NCBI RefSeq assembly: GCF_035325925.1
Contig: NZ_DAOKZA010000066.1
Location: 1-14,383, forward strand
Origin: Calidifontimicrobium sp035325925
GTDB taxonomy: Bacteria; Pseudomonadota; Gammaproteobacteria; Burkholderiales; Burkholderiaceae_C
Length of the DNA stretch: 14,383 nt
Direction: 5' to 3'
Shown here: piece after piece, positions 1 to 7,605 of the stretch
Layout of the letters: each line of letters opens with the position of its first letter
How positions within the stretch are numbered: the stretch's first letter is position 1
Program-made: the position numbers and the translations under genes
The notes under the pieces: model-generated
What the model was told of the DNA's origin: nothing
Databases searched by the model: none
Seen by the model: only the letters and a program-made list of their open reading frames with translations

Positions 1-816
1 GCCGACTTCTTCGCCGAGCCGCACGTCGAGAGCCTGATCGGCTACGGCAAGGTGTTCCACGCCGCGGGCATCAGCTGGACGCTGTCGTCGATGGCCAGCG
101 AGGCCGGCAACTTCGGCATGTTCATCGGCAACTACGAGCAGTTGCGCAAGATCGCGCTGCGCATCCGCGAGGCGGCGCTCGAGCTCGGCGTCAAGCGCAT
201 CGTCGTCGGCGAGTGCGGCCACGCGTGGCGCGTGGCGTACAGCTTCTGGAACACGCTGGTGGGCATCGGCGCCGGTGGCAGGGACCCGTTCGCGGTGCAG
301 CTGCAAAGCCAGCTCGACGCGCGCTACAAGCAGCCGATGCACATCTGCGAGCTGACCTGGGACCTGATCCAGCGCGGCGCGCTCAGGTTCGACAAGGACA
401 GGAACGACGACCGCGTGATCACGTTCCACGACTCGTGCAACGTCGCGCGCGCCTCGCGCATGGGCGACATGCCGGGCGGCCAGTTCGTGATCCCGCGCGA
501 GATCATCAAGGCGGTCGCCAACCGCTTCCACGACATGGCGCCGGGCACCATCGGCGAGGCCACCTACTGCTGCGGCGGCGGCGGCGGGCTGCTCACCGAC
601 GACCTGATCGAGTTGCGTGTCAAGGGCGCGCTGCCGCGCATGGAGGCGCTCCAGCACGTCGTCGACCGGCACGGCGTGAACTTCATGGCCACGATCTGCG
701 CGATCTGCAAGGCGCAGTTCACGAAGGTGCTGCCGTACTACGGCTTCGACATGAGCATGGTCGGCGGCGTGCACCAGCTGGTGAGCAAGGCGATCCGGCT
801 CGGCGAGCCGAACTGA
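1..816 (+). CDS. dsrK: DsrK, C-terminal part (5' end outside window)
   Basis: This is the last 271 residues of DsrK, the HdrD-like catalytic subunit of the DsrMKJOP membrane complex. The frame is open from base 1, so the gene begins upstream. Two CCG-type (heterodisulfide reductase) cysteine-rich regions are visible: GECGHAWR followed by HDSCNVAR, then CCGGGGG with CAICKAQF near the end. In the HdrB/HdrD family such motifs bind a non-cubane [4Fe-4S] cluster that handles disulfide/dithiol chemistry; for DsrK the proposed substrate is DsrC or its trisulfide. DsrK faces the cytoplasm and is anchored by DsrM. The gene ends at TGA 814-816, 23 bases before dsrL, in the classical order dsrK-L-J-O-P-N. 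Identity is supported by both the motifs and the neighbours. The N-terminal ferredoxin domain cannot be seen. Confidence 0.93.
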   Translation, partial: ADFFAEPHVESLIGYGKVFHAAGISWTLSSMASEAGNFGMFIGNYEQLRKIALRIREAALELGVKRIVVGECGHAWRVAYSFWNTLVGIGAGGRDPFAVQLQSQLDARYKQPMHICELTWDLIQRGALRFDKDRNDDRVITFHDSCNVARASRMGDMPGGQFVIPREIIKAVANRFHDMAPGTIGEATYCCGGGGGLLTDDLIELRVKGALPRMEALQHVVDRHGVNFMATICAICKAQFTKVLPYYGFDMSMVGGVHQLVSKAIRLGEPN

Positions 817-839
817 CAACGACTTCCAGGAGACCCGCG

Positions 840-2798
840 ATGTCCTCCGCACCGACGACCACCGATGCCCGGCCGCTGACCTTCCGACGCTACAAGGACG
901 GCGACCACCAGCCGCGGCCCTGGCAGGAAGAGATCTTCGACGCCGACCACTCGCACAAGTGCCCGACGTACATCCAGAGCACGCCGCCGTGCCAGGCGTC
1001 GTGCCCGTCGGGCGAGGACATCCGCAGCTACCTGAACATCGTGCGCGGCATCGAGAAGCCGCCCGCCGGCGTGCCGTGGCAGGAGTACGCGTGGCGGCGC
1101 CTGACCGAGGCCAACCCGCTGCCCAGCGTGATGGGGCGCGTGTGCCCGGCGCCTTGCGAGTCGGGCTGCAACCGCAACGAGGTCGAGGACTTCGTCGGCA
1201 TCAACTCGGTCGAGCACTTCCTCGGCGAGTACGCGATCGCGAACAAGCTGCAGTTCCCGAAGCCCGACAAGCTCAGCGGCAAGAAGGTCGCGGTGATCGG
1301 CGGCGGCCCGGCGGGCCTGTCGGCGGCGTACCAGCTCGCGCGCAAGGGCCACGCGGTGACGATCTTCGACGAGCGCGCCGAGCTCGGCGGCATGATGCGC
1401 TACGGCATCCCGGGCTTCCGCACGCCGCGCGCGGTGCTCGACGCCGAGATCCAGCGCATCCTCGACCTCGGCGTGCAGGCGCGCATGAACACGCGCATCG
1501 GCACCGACGTGACGCTCGACCAGATCAAGGCCGACTACGACGCGGTGTTCCTCGGCATGGGCGCGCAGAGCGGCCGGCCGCTGCCGGTCGAGGGTTCGGA
1601 CGCGCCGAACTGCGTCACCGCCACCGCGTTCCTGAAGGCCTTCAACGACGGGCGGCTGCGCCACGTCGGCAAGCGCGTCGTGGTGGTCGGCGGCGGCGAC
1701 ACCTCGATCGACGTGGCCACCGTCGCGCGGCGCCTGGGCCACATCGAGACCGTGCACGAGAGCGACCGCCCCGAGATGGCGATCGCCGGCCACGCGGCAC
1801 ACGACGCGGCGGCGATCTCGGCGCGCCAGGGCGCCGACGTCACGCTGACCTCGATCTTCACGGTCGACAAGATGCAGGCCAGCAGGCACGAGGTCGAGCA
1901 CGCGCTGGCCGAGGGCATCGCGATCCGCGGCGGGCTCGCGCCGGTGGCCGTCGTGTGCGACGCCGGCGGGCGCGCGATCGCGCTGCGCGTCGCGCGCTGC
2001 GAGGCGACGATCAAGGGCGGCAAGCTCGAGATCAAGATGATCGAGGGCAGCGAGGAGGACATCGAGGCCGACCTGATCGTCTCGGCGATCGGCCAGGCGG
2101 TCGACTTCACCGGCCTCGAGACGCTGAACAACGGCAAGGGCGGGATCACCGCCGACAGGAACTACCAGGTCAAGGACCAGGCGGGCATGTTCGTCGGCGG
2201 CGACGTCGTGCGCCCGCACCTGCTGACCACCGCGATCGGCCACGGCGCGATCGCCGCCGACGGCATCGACCGCTTCCTCGCCGGCGAGCCGCTGGACAGG
2301 CGACCGAAGATCGACGTGCACACCTGGGACATCCAGCGCAAGCTGGTCGAGAAGGGGATGGCGGTGTCGGAGGTGCACGAGCCGATCCGCGGCACCGACG
2401 CGAGCAACGTCGCGGTGCACAACTTCGACAACCGCTCCGACCGCTACGTGATCCCGCACGAGGAGCTGTTCCTCGGCCACTTCCCGTACACGGCGCGGCA
2501 CAAGCGCAAGATCGTCACGCTCGACGCCGAGCGCGCGCTGAACAACTTCGAGGAGCGCGTGCTGCCGCTCACCGAGGCCGAGGCCATCGCCGAGGCCAAG
2601 CGCTGCATGAGCTGCGGGCTGTGCTTCGAGTGCGACAACTGCGTCGTCTACTGCCCGCAGACCGCGGTGTTCAAGGTGAAGAAGTCGCAGTCGACGACCG
2701 GGCGCTACGTGGACACCGACTACACCAAGTGCATCGGCTGTCACATCTGCCACGACGTGTGCCCGACCGGCTACATCCAGATGGGCCTGGGTGAGTGA
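840..2798 (+). CDS. dsrL: DsrL, NAD(P)H:acceptor oxidoreductase iron-sulfur flavoprotein
   Basis: A 652-residue cytoplasmic protein related to the small subunit of glutamate synthase (GltD). In sulfur oxidisers DsrL partners DsrAB and passes electrons from sulfur oxidation to NAD(P)+. The N-terminal region holds Fe-S cysteines (C41, C51, C55, then C102, C106, C110). An FAD-binding GGGPAG motif lies at 154-159 and a second Rossmann motif (GGGDTS) at 284-289 for the pyridine nucleotide. The second FAD contact, FVGGDVVRP, precedes the C-terminal extension. That extension has two ferredoxin-like sets: C589, C592, C595, C598, C601, C605, and C631, C634, C637, C641. Length matches known DsrL proteins of about 650 residues. 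The ATG at 840 has AGGAG at 828-832, 7 bases upstream. The stop shares base 2798 with the dsrJ start codon, suggesting translational coupling. Confidence 0.95.
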   Translation: MSSAPTTTDARPLTFRRYKDGDHQPRPWQEEIFDADHSHKCPTYIQSTPPCQASCPSGEDIRSYLNIVRGIEKPPAGVPWQEYAWRRLTEANPLPSVMGRVCPAPCESGCNRNEVEDFVGINSVEHFLGEYAIANKLQFPKPDKLSGKKVAVIGGGPAGLSAAYQLARKGHAVTIFDERAELGGMMRYGIPGFRTPRAVLDAEIQRILDLGVQARMNTRIGTDVTLDQIKADYDAVFLGMGAQSGRPLPVEGSDAPNCVTATAFLKAFNDGRLRHVGKRVVVVGGGDTSIDVATVARRLGHIETVHESDRPEMAIAGHAAHDAAAISARQGADVTLTSIFTVDKMQASRHEVEHALAEGIAIRGGLAPVAVVCDAGGRAIALRVARCEATIKGGKLEIKMIEGSEEDIEADLIVSAIGQAVDFTGLETLNNGKGGITADRNYQVKDQAGMFVGGDVVRPHLLTTAIGHGAIAADGIDRFLAGEPLDRRPKIDVHTWDIQRKLVEKGMAVSEVHEPIRGTDASNVAVHNFDNRSDRYVIPHEELFLGHFPYTARHKRKIVTLDAERALNNFEERVLPLTEAEAIAEAKRCMSCGLCFECDNCVVYCPQTAVFKVKKSQSTTGRYVDTDYTKCIGCHICHDVCPTGYIQMGLGE

Positions 2799-3382
2799 TG
2801 GCCCACCCCCGCAGCGCCGTCGGCGCCTCCCCCCCGGCCCTGCAAGGGCCACTGCGTGGCCCGGGGGGGCGCCGCCAGCGGACCGGCGAAGCCGGATCCG
2901 CGGCGGCCGCTTGGCACTGCGGGCGGTGGTCGTTGGCCGTGCTGCTGATCTCTGCCGTCGTCGGCCTCCAGCCCTCGTGGGCCGACGGCGGGCGCACGCC
3001 CAAGCCGGTGATCGAGCCGGCGAAGGCCGGCACGCAGTGCGTCGCCGACCCGGCGACGATGCGCCGCGACCACCCGGCGATGCTCAAGCACCAGCGCGAC
3101 GAGACGGTGCACGGTGGCATCCGCGGCGCGAAGGCGAGCCTGAAGGCCTGCGTGTCGTGCCACGCCAGCGCGGCCACCGGCAGCGTCGCCGCCGCGCCGA
3201 CCGACTTCTGCGCCGCCTGCCACAGCTACACCGCGGTGCGCATCGACTGCTTCGAGTGCCACGCGACCAAGCCGGCGGCGACCGCGTTCCATCCGCTGAC
3301 CGCGCCCGGCGACGCCGCCGCGGCGACGCGACTGGCCGCGCAGTGGAAGCGGCTCGGCGCCACCGATGCCCTGCGACCCTGA
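2798..3382 (+). CDS. dsrJ: DsrJ, triheme cytochrome c of the DsrMKJOP complex
   Basis: A 194-residue periplasmic cytochrome with three haem c sites: CVSCH (118-122), CAACH (138-142) and CFECH (151-155). C81, in the sequence TQCV, sits where DsrJ proteins carry a conserved cysteine thought to be the unusual His/Cys axial ligand of one haem. A hydrophobic stretch at about 44-62 is the signal peptide or membrane anchor. The start is uncertain: ATG 2798 overlaps the dsrL stop (TGATG), and an in-frame GTG lies just before it at 2795. Either start leaves an unusually long n-region of about 40 residues, rich in Gly, Pro and Arg. That region is encoded by a hairpin-forming repeat (2822-2907), not by normal dsrJ sequence. 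No good start codon lies between the repeat and the anchor (only a TTG at 2933), so the repeat is probably translated. The haem region itself looks intact and functional. Confidence 0.9.
   Translation: MAHPRSAVGASPPALQGPLRGPGGRRQRTGEAGSAAAAWHCGRWSLAVLLISAVVGLQPSWADGGRTPKPVIEPAKAGTQCVADPATMRRDHPAMLKHQRDETVHGGIRGAKASLKACVSCHASAATGSVAAAPTDFCAACHSYTAVRIDCFECHATKPAATAFHPLTAPGDAAAATRLAAQWKRLGATDALRP
2822..2910. repeat. Paired hairpin repeat inside the 5' end of dsrJ
   Basis: Two adjacent near-perfect hairpins are visible. In the first (2822-2873), GGCG (2822-2825), seven C and GG (2829-2837) pair with CC, seven G and CGCC (2861-2873). Its loop region holds two overlapping small alternative stems, 2836-2850 and 2846-2862. 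In the second (2871-2907), GCCGCC pairs with GGCGGC, GCGGA with TCCGC, and CCGGC with GCCGG around a GAA loop, with two single-base bulges. Such dense pairing is not needed to encode a signal peptide. It resembles the dispersed extragenic palindromes of high-GC Burkholderiales. That likeness is from memory and copy number cannot be checked in this window. The element keeps the dsrJ frame open. Confidence 0.7.
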
Positions 3383-3404
3383 GCACGACGTCGACGAGTC
3401 CGCC

Positions 3405-4187
3405 ATGAGCCGCGACCCCGACCCGTCCCGCGAGAAGCCCGAGGCGCCCAGCGCGTCGCGCCGCGGCTTCGTCGGCGTCGCCGCCGCGGCACTGGCCGGC
3501 GTGGCGATCGCGCCGGGCATCCACCTGGTCGAGGTCGCGCGCGCGTCCACTGACGCGGCGGCCGCGGGCGCGAACCCGCGGGTGCGCTGGGGTCTGCTGA
3601 TCGACACCACCAAGTGCGCCGCCGGCTGCACCGACTGCGTCGACGCCTGCAACGCCGAGAACGGCCTCGACCCGCGGCCCACGCCGACCAACGCGCAGTG
3701 GATCCGCAAGGTCGAGATCCGAGAGGTCAAGACCGGCCGCGTCAGCTCGGCGCCGGTGATGTGCCAGCACTGCGCGTCGCCGCCGTGCGTCGACGTGTGC
3801 CCGACCGGCGCGTCGTTCAAGCGCGCCGACGGCATCGTGCTCGTCGACCGCCACACCTGCATCGGCTGCCGCTACTGCATGATGGCCTGCCCGTACAAGG
3901 CGCGTTCGTTCGTGCACGAGCCGCTCACCGACCAGAAGCCCGACGTGCCGCGCGGCAAGGGCTGCGTCGAGAGCTGCACGCTGTGCGTGCACCGCATCGA
4001 CGCCGGCGGGCGGACCACCGCCTGCGCCGAGGCCTGCACGAAGGCCGGCCACGGCGCGATCGTGTTCGGCGACCTCAACGACCCCGACAGCGAGATCTCG
4101 CGCCGCGTGCGCGAGGCCGCCAGCGTGCAGCTGCGCGCCGACCTGCGGCTCGACCCGGGCGTGCGCTACCAGGGGATCGCGTCGTGA
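3405..4187 (+). CDS. dsrO: DsrO, periplasmic ferredoxin-type iron-sulfur subunit
   Basis: A 260-residue iron-sulfur protein of the HybA/PsrB/DmsB group and the periplasmic electron-transfer subunit of DsrMKJOP, working with DsrJ and DsrP. A twin-arginine signal is clear: SRRGFVG at 18-24 followed by an Ala-rich hydrophobic segment, so it is exported folded by Tat. Sixteen cysteines fall in four groups: C71-x3-C-x2-C-x3-C82, C120-x2-C-x4-C-x3-C132, C152-x2-C-x2-C-x3-C162, and C191-x2-C194 with C207-x3-C211, enough for four [4Fe-4S] clusters. I chose the ATG at 3405, which gives a compact Tat n-region. An in-frame ATG at 3366 would add 13 residues and overlap dsrJ by 17 bases; neither has a strong ribosome binding site. 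It ends 58 bases before dsrP. Confidence 0.93.
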   Translation: MSRDPDPSREKPEAPSASRRGFVGVAAAALAGVAIAPGIHLVEVARASTDAAAAGANPRVRWGLLIDTTKCAAGCTDCVDACNAENGLDPRPTPTNAQWIRKVEIREVKTGRVSSAPVMCQHCASPPCVDVCPTGASFKRADGIVLVDRHTCIGCRYCMMACPYKARSFVHEPLTDQKPDVPRGKGCVESCTLCVHRIDAGGRTTACAEACTKAGHGAIVFGDLNDPDSEISRRVREAASVQLRADLRLDPGVRYQGIAS

Positions 4188-4245
4188 GCGCGCGCGCCCG
4201 CCGCGAAGCTTTCGCACCGCAGCGCGTCGACGCGGAGGTGGCCAC

Positions 4246-5445
4246 GTGAACTCGCTCGTCGACGCCGCGCGACAGACGCGCCGCTTCTGGCTGCTCGCCG
4301 CCGCGGGAGCCGTCGTCGCCGCGATCGGCGCCGCCGCGTCGCACTACATGGACGTGCACGGGCACATCGTCACCGGCATGACCAACCAGGTCGTGTGGGG
4401 CCTGCCGCACGTGTTCGCGATCTTCATGATCGTCGCCGCCTCGGGCGTGCTCAACGTCGCGTCGATCGGCTCGGTGTTCGGCCAGGCGGCGTACAAGTCG
4501 CGCGCCCCGCTGTCGGGGCTGCTGTGCCTGGCGCTGCTCGCCGGTGGCCTGATGGTGCTGATGCTCGACCTCGGCCGTCCCGAGCGCGTGATCGTCGCGG
4601 CGACGCACTACAACTTCAAGTCGGTGTTCGCCTGGAACGTGTTTCTCTACTCGGGCATGGCGGCGATCGTCGCGCTGTACCTGTGGACGATGTTCGAGCG
4701 CCGCATGAACCGCTGGTCGAAGCCGGCGGGCATCGCGGCGCTGGTGTGGCGCTTCGTGCTGACCACCGGCACCGGATCGATCTTCGGTTTCCTCGTCGCG
4801 CGCCAGGCCTACCAGTCGGCGCTGCTGGCCCCGCTGTTCATCGTGCTGTCGTTCGCCTGGGGGCTGGCGATCTTCCTGCTCGTGCAGGCCGCCCTGTACG
4901 CGTGGAACCGGCGCACGCTGCCGGCCGAGGTGCAGCGGCGCATGGCGCGGCTGCTCGGCGTGTTCGTCGCCGCGTCGCTGTATCTGGTGGCCGTGTACCA
5001 CATGACCAACCTGTACTTCGCGCGCCAGGTCGAGTTCGAGACCTTCGTGCTGCTCGGGCGCGGCGGGGGCGGCGTGTTCGCGTGGCTGTTCTGGGGCGGC
5101 TACGTGGTGCTCGGCTCGGTGCTGCCGATGGGGCTGCTGTTCCGTGCGCAGCGCGACGCGCGCGCGGTCGGCGCGGCGGCGGCGCTGGTCGTGGTCGGCG
5201 CGTTCGCGTGGCTGTTCGTGTTCATCATCGGCGGGCAGGCGTTCCCGCTGGAGATCTTCCCCGGCCACGTGGTCAGCAGCAGCTTCGCCGACGGCGCCGT
5301 CGAGCACTACGTGCCGCGCTGGCCCGAGTGGCTGCTGGGCGTCGGCGGGGTCGGTGCGGCGTTCCTGCTGACCGTCGTCGGCGTGCGCGTGCTCGACTTC
5401 ATGCCGCACGACGAGCCGCCTGCCGCGGCGCAGGAGGCGCGGTGA
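4246..5445 (+). CDS. dsrP: DsrP, NrfD/PsrC-type integral membrane subunit
   Basis: A 399-residue, very hydrophobic protein of the NrfD/PsrC family with roughly ten predicted membrane helices, judged by eye from hydrophobic blocks beginning at about residue 15. The family sequence LDLGRPER is at 107-114. DsrP is the quinone-interacting membrane partner of DsrO in DsrMKJOP. It starts at GTG 4246, with GGAGG at 4234-4238 spaced 7 bases. The gap after dsrO contains a 12-base perfect palindrome (4223-4234, CGCGTCGACGCG) abutting the Shine-Dalgarno, and a small hairpin at 4203-4215, so the start region may be structured. The stop TGA overlaps the GTG start of dsrN by four bases (GTGA). Identity rests on family features together with the dsrJOP order. 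Confidence 0.93.
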   Translation: MNSLVDAARQTRRFWLLAAAGAVVAAIGAAASHYMDVHGHIVTGMTNQVVWGLPHVFAIFMIVAASGVLNVASIGSVFGQAAYKSRAPLSGLLCLALLAGGLMVLMLDLGRPERVIVAATHYNFKSVFAWNVFLYSGMAAIVALYLWTMFERRMNRWSKPAGIAALVWRFVLTTGTGSIFGFLVARQAYQSALLAPLFIVLSFAWGLAIFLLVQAALYAWNRRTLPAEVQRRMARLLGVFVAASLYLVAVYHMTNLYFARQVEFETFVLLGRGGGGVFAWLFWGGYVVLGSVLPMGLLFRAQRDARAVGAAAALVVVGAFAWLFVFIIGGQAFPLEIFPGHVVSSSFADGAVEHYVPRWPEWLLGVGGVGAAFLLTVVGVRVLDFMPHDEPPAAAQEAR

Positions 5446-6845
5446 CGGCACTGCCGCGGCTGTTCGTCTCGGCGGCGCACAAGTCGTCGGGCAAGACCAC
5501 GCTGTCGATCGGGCTGGCGGCGGCGTTGCGCGCGCGCGGCGTCGCGGTGCAGCCGTTCAAGAAAGGGCCCGACTACATCGACCCGATGTGGCTCGCGCGC
5601 GCCGCCGGGCGGGCCTGCTTCAACCTCGATCCGTACCTGATGGACGGTGCGGCGATCGAGGCCACGTTCGCGCGCGAGGCCGCCGGCGCCGACCTCGCGC
5701 TGGTCGAGGGCAACAAGGGCCTGCACGACGGCGTCGCGCTCGACGGCAGCAACAGCAACGCCGCGCTGGCGCGCGCGCTGGCCGCACCGGTGCTGCTGGT
5801 GGTCGACAGCCGCGGCATGACGCGTGGCATCGCACCGCTGCTGCTCGGCTTGCAGGCCTTCGACCGCGACGTGCGCATCGGCGGCGTCGTCTTCAACCAG
5901 GTCGGCGGGCCGCGCCACGAGGCCAAGCTGCGCGCCGCCGTGGAGCACTACACCGACATCCCGGTGCTCGGCGCGCTGGCGCACGACGAGCGCCTGGCGC
6001 TGCCCGAGCGCCACCTGGGGCTGACGCCGGACCGCGAGATCGACGCCGCGTCGGCGCGCGTCGCACAGATCGCGCAGCGCGTCGCCGCCGGCGTCGACCT
6101 CGACCGCGTCGTCGCGCTGGCCGCCTCCGCCCCGCGGTGGCCGGGGCGCGTGCCGACGCGCGCGGCGGCCCCACGCGCCGACCTGCGCATCGGCATCGCG
6201 CGCGACCGCGCGTTCGGCTTCTACTACCCCGACGACCTCGCGGCGCTCGAGGCTGCCGGTGCGCGGCTGGTGCCGTTCGACACGCTGCGCGACACCGCGC
6301 TGCCGGCGGTCGAGGCGGTGTTCATCGGCGGCGGTTTCCCCGAGGCCTGCATCGCTGAGCTCGAGGCCAACGTCGCGCTGCGGCGCGCGCTGCGCGCGGC
6401 GATCGCCGACGCGCTGCCGGTGTACGCCGAGTGCGGCGGGCTGATGTACCTGGCGCGCTCGATCCGCTGGGGCGAGCACCGCGGCGAGATGGTCGGCGCG
6501 ATCCCGGCCGACGCCGTGATGCACGCGCGCCCGGTGGGGCGCGGCTACGTGCAGCTCGAGGTCGGCGCCGACCACCCGTGGCTCGACGCCGGCACCGTGC
6601 TGCGCGGGCACGAGTTCCACCACTCGAGCCTGGAGAACGTGGCGCCCGGTGTCGCGTTCGCGTACCGCGTGCGGCGCGGTCACGGCGTCGACGGCGCGGT
6701 CGACGGCCTGCGCATCGGCAACCTGCTGGCGTCGTACGCGCACCTGCACACCGGCGCCGGCAGCGACTGGGCGCCGCGTTTCGTCGACTTCGTGCGCCGC
6801 TGCCATGCGGCGCGTCCGCCGGGCCGCCTGCCGCTGGCGGCCTGA
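5442..6845 (+). CDS. dsrN: DsrN, glutamine-dependent siroheme amidase (CbiA/CobB family)
   Basis: A 467-residue homologue of cobyrinate a,c-diamide synthase. In dsr operons this family is thought to amidate siroheme, giving the siro(haem)amide of DsrAB. The N-terminal ATP-binding half has a P-loop-like segment SAAHKSSGKTT (10-20) and KKGPDYIDP (40-48). The C-terminal class I glutaminase half has the GGGFPE turn (296-301), the nucleophile C331 in YAECGGLMYL, and the HEFHHS segment (390-395). Length and domain order are those of CbiA. The start is GTG 5442, overlapping the dsrP stop, with AGGAGG at 5432-5437. A true cobalamin-pathway CbiA would look similar; the operon position decides for DsrN. 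A methyltransferase feeding the same siroheme pathway lies three genes downstream. Confidence 0.93.
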   Translation: MTALPRLFVSAAHKSSGKTTLSIGLAAALRARGVAVQPFKKGPDYIDPMWLARAAGRACFNLDPYLMDGAAIEATFAREAAGADLALVEGNKGLHDGVALDGSNSNAALARALAAPVLLVVDSRGMTRGIAPLLLGLQAFDRDVRIGGVVFNQVGGPRHEAKLRAAVEHYTDIPVLGALAHDERLALPERHLGLTPDREIDAASARVAQIAQRVAAGVDLDRVVALAASAPRWPGRVPTRAAAPRADLRIGIARDRAFGFYYPDDLAALEAAGARLVPFDTLRDTALPAVEAVFIGGGFPEACIAELEANVALRRALRAAIADALPVYAECGGLMYLARSIRWGEHRGEMVGAIPADAVMHARPVGRGYVQLEVGADHPWLDAGTVLRGHEFHHSSLENVAPGVAFAYRVRRGHGVDGAVDGLRIGNLLASYAHLHTGAGSDWAPRFVDFVRRCHAARPPGRLPLAA

Positions 6846-6872
6846 TCCCGTCACCGAAGGAGGCCCGCTGCA

Positions 6873-7232
6873 ATGACCCTGCCCGTCACCGTGCCCCGCC
6901 AGCTGGTCGTCGACGGCAGGCCCGTCGCCATCGACAGCGAGGGTTATCTGCTCGACCTGGAGGACTGGTCCGAGGCGTTCGTCCGCGCGCTGGCGCACAA
7001 GGAGGGGCTCGCGCTGACCGACGAGCACTGGCAGGTGATCCGCTTCCTGCGCGCGTACTGGCAGGAACACGGGGTGCAGCCGCAGGTGCGCGTGATGATC
7101 CGCCACTTCACCGCGCTGTGGGGCCCCGAGCGCGGCAGCAACCACTACCTGCATGAGCTGTTCCCGCGGGGCGGCCCGCAGAAGCAGGGCAACCGCCTGG
7201 CCGGGCTGCTGCGCACGAAGGGCGAGCATTGA
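6873..7232 (+). CDS. DsrC/TusE-family protein without cysteines (RspA-like)
   Basis: A 119-residue protein with the DsrC/TusE/DsrC-like fold signature: the EGYLLDLEDWSE start, the ALTDEHWQVIRFLR helix, the QPQVRVMIRH segment and a C-terminal GGPQKQG arm. True DsrC carries CysB and, ten residues on, the penultimate CysA that shuttles sulfur; TusE keeps only CysA. Here the CysB position is N107 and the CysA position is E118 (tail KGEH), and there is no cysteine anywhere in the protein. It therefore cannot carry a persulfide or trisulfide. It matches the class of cysteine-less homologues called RspA, for which a regulatory or protein-binding role has been suggested. ATG 6873 has a strong AAGGAGG (6857-6863), 9 bases upstream. 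It lies between dsrN and dsrR; a catalytic dsrC is expected upstream of this window. Confidence 0.9.
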   Translation: MTLPVTVPRQLVVDGRPVAIDSEGYLLDLEDWSEAFVRALAHKEGLALTDEHWQVIRFLRAYWQEHGVQPQVRVMIRHFTALWGPERGSNHYLHELFPRGGPQKQGNRLAGLLRTKGEH

Positions 7233-7579
7233 ACGCCGGGCGACCCACGCTCGACGTGACCGACGCGGCACTCGAGCAGATCCGCACCGCCGCGCTGCAG
7301 GGCCGCGCGGTGGGTATGGCGCTGCGCGTGGCCGCGCGGCGCGCCGGCGACGGCTCGATCGACTACGGCATGGGCTTCGACGACACGCACGACGACGACG
7401 AGCCGCTGCAGTTCGACGACGTCACCGTCGTCGTCGCGCAGGGCAGCCGCGACCTGCTGCGCGGCACCACGCTCGACTGGGTCGAGATCGCCCCCGGCGA
7501 GCGGCGCTTCATCTTCATCCCGCCGCGCGACGACGCCCCGCGTGGCTGTGGCAGCGGCGGCTGCTCGAGCTGCGGCTGA
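7229..7579 (+). CDS. dsrR: DsrR, IscA/A-type-carrier-like protein
   Basis: A 116-residue protein of the HesB/IscA fold. The SIDYGMGFDD block (43-52), the acidic stretch after it, and TTLDWVE plus FIFIPPRD near the end look like DsrR of sulfur oxidisers rather than IscA. The first conserved IscA cysteine (GCSG loop) is replaced by the AGDGS region, so a normal A-type Fe-S site is not formed. Unlike DsrR as I recall it, the tail is rich in Gly and Cys (C107, C112, C115). DsrR has been linked to post-transcriptional control of dsr expression. The frame begins at TTG 7229, overlapping the preceding stop (TTGA). GTG 7256 is an alternative start but would remove the first beta-strand. The stop is followed by the cobA ribosome binding site. 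Confidence 0.85.
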   Translation: MNAGRPTLDVTDAALEQIRTAALQGRAVGMALRVAARRAGDGSIDYGMGFDDTHDDDEPLQFDDVTVVVAQGSRDLLRGTTLDWVEIAPGERRFIFIPPRDDAPRGCGSGGCSSCG

Positions 7580-7605
7580 GCCCGCCACCGAAGGAGATCA
7601 CGACG

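Noticed and set aside
738..2852. Long open frame on the minus strand opposite dsrL (704 codons)
   Set aside because: It is a GC-driven shadow: composition is Arg/Ala/Val/Asp-rich without recognisable domains, and the opposite strand encodes a clear DsrL with all its motifs.
2791..3408. Alternative plus-strand frame over dsrJ (205 codons)
   Set aside because: It lacks the haem c motifs, which are all in the frame starting at 2798.
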